A model generated the notes under the pieces. That model did not search any database, was not told the DNA's origin, and saw only the letters and a program-made list of their open reading frames with translations. DNA of 40,788 nt, taken from the NCBI GenBank assembly GCA_018262095.1, contig JAGTRW010000035.1, forward strand, positions 1 through 40,788. The letters run 5' to 3'. Shown one piece after another: positions 36,606 through 40,788 of the stretch. How positions within the stretch are numbered: position 1 is the first letter of the stretch; every line of letters starts with the position of its first letter. This DNA comes from Pseudomonadota bacterium (GTDB lineage: Bacteria > Pseudomonadota > Gammaproteobacteria > Burkholderiales > Rhodocyclaceae). The position numbers and the translations under genes were made by a program.

Positions 36606-37247
36606 ATGGCAAATTCAGACATGCTCAACTTGCTCGATTATTCAGCCGTGCTGTTTGATATGGATGGCACGTTGCTCGACTCAACCGCTTGTATCGAGAG
36701 CCTTTGGCGCCATTGGGCAGCGCGGCGAGGACTCGATGCTGAATACGTGCTGCAACATGTGCACGGAAGGCGGTGCGTGGAGACCGTGGCAATGTTTGCG
36801 CCTGGATTGGACGCCGGTGCCGAAGCAGCCGAATTGCTCGAGGAGGAAATACGTACGCTGCACGGCATCACTTGTATTGCGGGTGCTCCCGAGCTACTGG
36901 CGGCGCTGGATGCGTCCGGTCTTCGCTGGGGGATCGTTACGTCAGCGAACCGTAGCCTCGCTTTGGCGAAAATTGCCAAAGTTGGGTTGCCGGAACCTCG
37001 GTTGATGATATGCGCGGAAGATGTGGCCGACGGAAAGCCTGATCCTGCTCCGTACTTGGCGGCAGCTGCACAGCTCGGCTGCGAGCCGTCGCAACTTGTC
37101 GCCATTGAAGACGCCCCGGCCGGAATTGCATCTGCGCGTCGTGCCGGAATGTCTGTCATTGCATTACGCACGACGCATGTCGACGAAGATTTGCGCGAAG
37201 CAAATCTCATCGTCGACGATCTTCGTGACCTTCTGACACCGTCTTGA
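36606..37247 (+). CDS. HAD-family phosphatase, sugar-phosphate type
   Basis: 213 residues. Motif I is FDMDGTLLDS (nucleophile D18, acid D20), motif II is VTSAN, motif III is DGKPDPAPYL, and motif IV is IEDAPAGIASARRAGM. The cap domain lies at about 28-90. It resembles the glycerol-3-phosphate/2-deoxyglucose-6-phosphate phosphatase group. The ATG at 36606 has no clear ribosome site; the ATG at 36621 is an alternative. The neighbour SemiSWEET suggests a sugar phosphate substrate that is then exported, an inference from context. Confidence 0.87.
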   Translation: MANSDMLNLLDYSAVLFDMDGTLLDSTACIESLWRHWAARRGLDAEYVLQHVHGRRCVETVAMFAPGLDAGAEAAELLEEEIRTLHGITCIAGAPELLAALDASGLRWGIVTSANRSLALAKIAKVGLPEPRLMICAEDVADGKPDPAPYLAAAAQLGCEPSQLVAIEDAPAGIASARRAGMSVIALRTTHVDEDLREANLIVDDLRDLLTPS

Positions 37248-37255
37248 CATGTAGC

Positions 37256-38674
37256 TCATCGGGGATGGCCGATTGCCCCGCAAGCTGCCGGCACCGACCC
37301 GGCGATTTCTTCTAGCGTCACCGGCTTGACCGGGTAGCGGCTGCGCAGCATACCGACTTGGTCGATCGGCTGGCCCGATGTTTCGGCGACCAGCGCGGCG
37401 GTCACGCAGGCGCACATGCGGCCCTGGCAGGCGCCCATTCCGGCGCGGGTAAGGGCCTTGACCTGGTTGGGGCCGGGCGCGCCGAGCCGCGCGGCCGAGC
37501 GGATCTGGCTGGCGGTCACGCTTTCGCAGCGGCAGACGATCGCCTCGTCTTTCGGCGAGAAGCACTCGGCGGGCGGCGGATAGAGCGTATCGAGCAGCGG
37601 TCGCGCGGCGAGCAGCCTCTGCCACGCCTGGCGCAGCGGCCGCGCTTGCGCATCGCGTTCAGCAGCGCTGATCTTTTCGCCCTGGCAGGCGATCTCGAGC
37701 GCGGCGATTCGGCCCGATAGTTCGGCCGCCTCGGCGCCCATGATGCGGCCGCCGTCGCCCGCGACAAACAAACCGGCGCGGGTGCTTTCGAACCAGTCGT
37801 TGCATTTGACCTGCCAGGAAAACTGCTGCGAATTCCAGTAATGCTCGCAGCCGAGCGCCGATGAGAAATTCGTCTGCGGGATCAGCCCGGCGTGCAGCAG
37901 CACCGACGACGTCGATAGGCGATGCGTCTTGCCGCCGACGCGAAATTCGATTGCGCTCACCTGCGACTCGCCGACGATCGCGATGTCGCTCGCGCCGACG
38001 ATTCGGTTGAGGCGCTGCCGGCGCAGCGCAGCGAGCAGCTTGACGCCTCGCCAGAGCAGTCTCGGTGAGCGCAAGGCGTTTGGACCATGGCGCAATGCCT
38101 TGAACTTGTCGATCGCGCGCGTGGTGTCGATGAGCGCCTGGATCGTCCCTCCGGCCTGGAACACCTGTTCGGCGAAGTGGTAGAGCAACGGGCCGCTGCC
38201 GACCAGCACAACGTCCCTCGGTGGCAACAGGCCCGCGGTCTTGAGCAGGATCTGCGCGGCGCCGACGGTCATCGCGCCCGGCGTGGTCCAGCCGGCAAGC
38301 GGCAAGGGGCGCTCCTGGGCGCCGGTCGCGAGCACGATGAAGCGCGCCTTGAGCGGCGCTGTCGGGCCGTTCGAACTTGTTCCCGAGAAGTAGGCCGTGT
38401 TGTCGCCGGCAATCTGCCAGACGCTGGTGCGCGGCAGATAGTCGATTCCGCTCGTGGCGAAACGCTGCAGTAGCGGCGCTCCAGCGAAGTAGTCGGCGCC
38501 GAGGATCGCTTCGCAGTCGCGCAGCGGATTGTCGGATAGTTGGCGGTAGATCTGTCCGCCGGGCTGCGGGTTTTCGTCGACGACCACCACCGACAGCCCG
38601 CAATCGGCGGCGGTCAATGCGGCGGCCAAACCGGCCGGGCCGGCGCCGATGACCAGCAAGTCGACCGGCTTCAT
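37256..38674 (-). CDS. FAD/NAD(P)-dependent oxidoreductase, HcnB/OoxA-type large subunit
   Basis: 472 residues from the ATG at 38674, which overlaps the previous stop (ATGA). The N-terminal FAD motif is VIGAGPAGLAAALTAADCGL and a second nucleotide motif is VLVGSGPLLYHFAEQV. The C-terminus is a BFD-like [2Fe-2S] domain with C381, C383, C416 and C421 (VCRCESV, then GACQGRMC). This is the large subunit of multi-component flavin dehydrogenases for glycine (HCN synthase), opines or D-hydroxyproline. It works with the ferredoxin-like and DAO-type subunits encoded just upstream. Confidence 0.88.
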   Translation of the reverse strand: MKPVDLLVIGAGPAGLAAALTAADCGLSVVVVDENPQPGGQIYRQLSDNPLRDCEAILGADYFAGAPLLQRFATSGIDYLPRTSVWQIAGDNTAYFSGTSSNGPTAPLKARFIVLATGAQERPLPLAGWTTPGAMTVGAAQILLKTAGLLPPRDVVLVGSGPLLYHFAEQVFQAGGTIQALIDTTRAIDKFKALRHGPNALRSPRLLWRGVKLLAALRRQRLNRIVGASDIAIVGESQVSAIEFRVGGKTHRLSTSSVLLHAGLIPQTNFSSALGCEHYWNSQQFSWQVKCNDWFESTRAGLFVAGDGGRIMGAEAAELSGRIAALEIACQGEKISAAERDAQARPLRQAWQRLLAARPLLDTLYPPPAECFSPKDEAIVCRCESVTASQIRSAARLGAPGPNQVKALTRAGMGACQGRMCACVTAALVAETSGQPIDQVGMLRSRYPVKPVTLEEIAGSVPAACGAIGHPR

Positions 38675-38976
38675 GCCAGCGCCCTTAAGTCCTGGCGCAG
38701 CACGACGCGCATTCCGGCAGCGACCGGCGTCATGCACGCCTGGCGATTGGGTGTGCCGTCGATGTCGACGCGGCATTCGAAACAGACGCCGCTCATGCAG
38801 AATGGCCCGCGCGATTGGCCCTCTGGCGTGCAGCGGCAGCGCGTGTGACCGTGCGCGATGAGCGCGGCGGCGACGGTCCAGCGCGAATCGACCTCGTGCG
38901 CTTCTCCGTCGATGGTGATCGTAACGACTTCTCCGCCGACACAGGGCAGGCGTTCAAAGTGCGAAACGGGCGCCAT
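38671..38976 (-). CDS. [2Fe-2S] ferredoxin-like small subunit, HcnA-type
   Basis: 101 residues from the ATG at 38976, eight bases after GGAG; the upstream ATG at 39003 lacks a ribosome site. The cluster cysteines are in GPFCMSGVCFECRVDIDG and RQACMT, the pattern of HcnA/OoxC-like subunits. It should pass electrons between the two flavoproteins. It overlaps the upstream DAO gene by 23 bases and the downstream gene by four. Confidence 0.88.
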   Translation of the reverse strand: MAPVSHFERLPCVGGEVVTITIDGEAHEVDSRWTVAAALIAHGHTRCRCTPEGQSRGPFCMSGVCFECRVDIDGTPNRQACMTPVAAGMRVVLRQDLRALA

Positions 38977-40057
38977 CGAAGGTCTCCAGCAGGGTAGGGG
39001 CATCGTTGCCGGCGATCCACGGCGCGATCAGCTCGCTATGCGCGGCAGCCAGCGTCACGCCGCTGTGGCAGGTGGCGACGAAGGCGCCGGGATGGCTGCG
39101 CGATTCTTCGTAAAGCGGCAGCCCGTCGGGCGTCATGATGCGCAGCGCGCCCCAGGTGCGGACGACCTGCGCCGAGCGCAGCAGAGGAAACAGCGCGATC
39201 GCTCGGCGCGCCATATTGACGAGTACTTCGGGCAACGTGCCGTCGTCGAGCCCGACGCGCTCCTGCGAGTCGCCGATCTGCACGGTTCCCTCAGTCGTCT
39301 GGCGCACGCTCGTCGTCGGGTAAGGCAAAAAAGGCGCGACCCGTTCGGTGATCATCACTTGTCCGCGCACCGGCAGCACCGGCGCGTACAGACCGACCAG
39401 CGGCGCCAGCCGCGCGTTGCCGAGGCCTGCGGCGAGAACGATGCGCGCTGTCTGTAATGTCGGTCCCGACGTGGTGAGCGAGAAAGCGCCGGCACGGTGA
39501 CTGACGTCGTCGACGCGGCAGCGCGGCAAATACGTTCCGCCCAGTGCTTCGAAGGCGGCGAGCAGCGCATGCAGCGTCTGCAAGGGATTGACGTGGCCGT
39601 CCTGCGGCGAATAGATGCCGCCGGCGATATCCGGCGAAGCGCCCGGCAGAAAACGGCGAACACCAGCCGCGTCGAGCACCTCGTAGTCGAATCCGGGCGT
39701 ATGGGCTTTGAGCGCGGCCATCGCTGCCGATTTTTCAGCGAGTTCGTCGATCTCCAGACAGAGGCTCAGACCGCCGCGGCGCGTGTGGCCGGGGTCGATT
39801 CCGCTGTCGCGCTGCAGTTGCCGCGCATAGTCCGGCCAGAGCCGAGCGGAGTGTGAGGTCAGCCGGGCATAAGGCGGCGAGTTGACGCCTTTGCCCTGCA
39901 CCCAGACCAGACCGAAATTGCCGCGCGAGGCGCGAAAGTCGCGATCGCCCTCGTCGCAGACGGTGACGCGCAGCTTCTGGCGAAGCAGTCCATGGGCGAT
40001 CGCCAGCCCGACCAGGCCGCCGCCGACGACCACCACATCGGGGTGCCGTTCTCTCAT
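38954..40057 (-). CDS. DAO-family FAD dehydrogenase subunit, HcnC/OoxB-like
   Basis: 367 residues. It has the FAD dinucleotide motif VVVVGGGLVGLAIAHGLL (8-25), RGNFGLVWVQGKG, and the C-terminal TWGALRIMTPDGLPLYEESR of D-amino acid oxidase-like proteins. It oxidises a C-N bond of an amino acid or imino compound, with electrons leaving through the Fe-S and FAD subunits. The order here (DAO, Fe-S, FAD/Fe-S) differs from hcnABC and is closer to opine or hydroxyproline dehydrogenase sets, so I do not name it hcnC. Confidence 0.87.
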   Translation of the reverse strand: MRERHPDVVVVGGGLVGLAIAHGLLRQKLRVTVCDEGDRDFRASRGNFGLVWVQGKGVNSPPYARLTSHSARLWPDYARQLQRDSGIDPGHTRRGGLSLCLEIDELAEKSAAMAALKAHTPGFDYEVLDAAGVRRFLPGASPDIAGGIYSPQDGHVNPLQTLHALLAAFEALGGTYLPRCRVDDVSHRAGAFSLTTSGPTLQTARIVLAAGLGNARLAPLVGLYAPVLPVRGQVMITERVAPFLPYPTTSVRQTTEGTVQIGDSQERVGLDDGTLPEVLVNMARRAIALFPLLRSAQVVRTWGALRIMTPDGLPLYEESRSHPGAFVATCHSGVTLAAAHSELIAPWIAGNDAPTLLETFDGARFAL

Positions 40058-40064
40058 GGGGCGA

Positions 40065-40788
40065 TCAGAACGTTCCGGGATAGCTGCCGCCGTCGATCAG
40101 CAGGTTTTGGCCGGTGATGTAGCCGGCGTGCGCCGAACACAGGAATGTGCAATACGCGCCGAACTCGTCGGGCCGGCCGTAACGACGCGCTGGTGACGAT
40201 TCGGCGCGCTGCTGCCAGATCGCTTCGAAGCGCCGTCCGCTCTGTTCGACCAGCGTGTCGATGTGGCGGCGCTGCCCGTCGGTCGCGAAAATCCCGGGCA
40301 GGATGTTGTTGATCGTGACGTTGCGGTCGGTCACCGTTCGCGCGAGTCCCGCGACGAATCCGGTGAGTCCCGAGCGCGCGCCGTTGGACAAGCCGAGTTC
40401 GAGCTGCGGAATCTTGACGCTGCGCGAGGTGACGTTGATGATCCGGCCGAAGCCGCGTTCGGCCATCCCGTCGACGGTGCGGCGGATCATTTCGATCGGC
40501 CCGAGCATCATGGTGTCGAGCGCCTGCAGCCAGTCGTCGCGCGACCACTGGCGAAAATCGCCGGGGATCGGCCCGTCGCCGTTGTTGATCAGGATGTCCG
40601 GCGCCGGGCACGCGGCGAGCGCCGCATCGCGGCCTTCCGGCGTCGCGATGTCGGCAACCGCCGTCTTGACCGCGGCGCCGGTCGCCGAAGCGATCTCGGC
40701 GGCGGTTGATTCGAGCGTGCTCGCCGTTCGCGCCAACAGCGTGAGTGCCACGCCTTCACGCGCCAGTTGAAACGCCGCCGCCTTGCCC
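40065..40788 (-). CDS. Short-chain dehydrogenase-fold protein, 5' end outside the window
   Basis: About 240 residues are visible; the frame continues past the right edge (GKAAAFQLAREG precedes the first internal start), so the N-terminal glycine motif is missing. ILINNGDGPIPG, NVTSRSV, NVTINNILPG and the C-terminal YITGQNLLIDGG show the SDR fold. The usual YxxxK reads S-N-G-A-R within LGLSNGARSGLTGF, so both catalytic residues appear changed. It is seven bases upstream of the DAO gene and is likely its operon partner. Confidence 0.85.
   Translation of the reverse strand, partial: GKAAAFQLAREGVALTLLARTASTLESTAAEIASATGAAVKTAVADIATPEGRDAALAACPAPDILINNGDGPIPGDFRQWSRDDWLQALDTMMLGPIEMIRRTVDGMAERGFGRIINVTSRSVKIPQLELGLSNGARSGLTGFVAGLARTVTDRNVTINNILPGIFATDGQRRHIDTLVEQSGRRFEAIWQQRAESSPARRYGRPDEFGAYCTFLCSAHAGYITGQNLLIDGGSYPGTF

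Noticed and set aside
37256-40057. Naming the set hcnABC
   Set aside because: Subunit types match, but gene order and the SDR partner differ; glycine specificity cannot be seen from sequence.

Overview
The window looks like chromosome of a GC-rich proteobacterium, most likely a betaproteobacterium of the Rhodocyclales kind. That placement is inferred from base composition, the E. coli-type gshA, the MetX/MetZ methionine route, and a KaiB/KaiC pair next to a GGDEF-EAL enzyme. No rRNA or tRNA is present to confirm it. I see no phage, insertion sequence or CRISPR array.

Layout. 1-1824 (minus): cysE-cysK, cysteine synthesis. 2080-3811: a degenerate EAL protein, a rhodanese, and a decayed EAL fragment. 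3861-10372: a peptide-type ABC importer (binding protein, class II glutamine amidotransferase, two permeases, two ATPases), followed by a PaaK-like CoA ligase and gshA (glutamate-cysteine ligase). 13822-16737: a tiny secreted-like ORF, then a LysR regulator divergent from two dehydrogenase-like genes. 16823-18445 (minus): a gamma-glutamyltransferase without a signal peptide. 18740-29325: an AT-richer hypothetical protein, two paralogous orphan binding proteins flanking a methionine/cysteine block (metZ; metX and metY on the minus strand; a second cysE), an Asp/Glu-racemase-like gene and several small ORFs. 29498-34052 (minus): a tight kaiC-kaiB-PAS/GAF/GGDEF/EAL operon. 34053-35191: about 1.1 kb without an intact gene, with decayed coding sequence at one end. 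35192-37247: an AraC regulator, a SemiSWEET transporter and a HAD phosphatase. 37256-40788 (minus): an amino-acid or opine dehydrogenase set of the HcnABC/OoxAB type behind a partial short-chain dehydrogenase.

How the genes fit together. The first 27 kb reads as a reduced-sulfur island. It makes cysteine (two serine acetyltransferases, CysK), homocysteine (MetX, MetY, MetZ) and gamma-glutamylcysteine (GshA), and it can import and cut gamma-glutamyl or other peptides (ABC importer, Dug3/YafJ-like amidotransferase, GGT). A 22-base motif, [A/T]TAT-N8-[A/C][G/T]TCGTT, recurs with fixed spacing upstream of six loci: cysE1, the 13.8-kb small ORF, ggt, both orphan binding proteins and cysE2. It is a candidate operator for a shared, perhaps CysB-like, regulator. 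The most unusual unit is the four-base-overlapped kaiC-kaiB-diguanylate cyclase/phosphodiesterase operon, which suggests a Kai ATPase module wired directly to cyclic-di-GMP.
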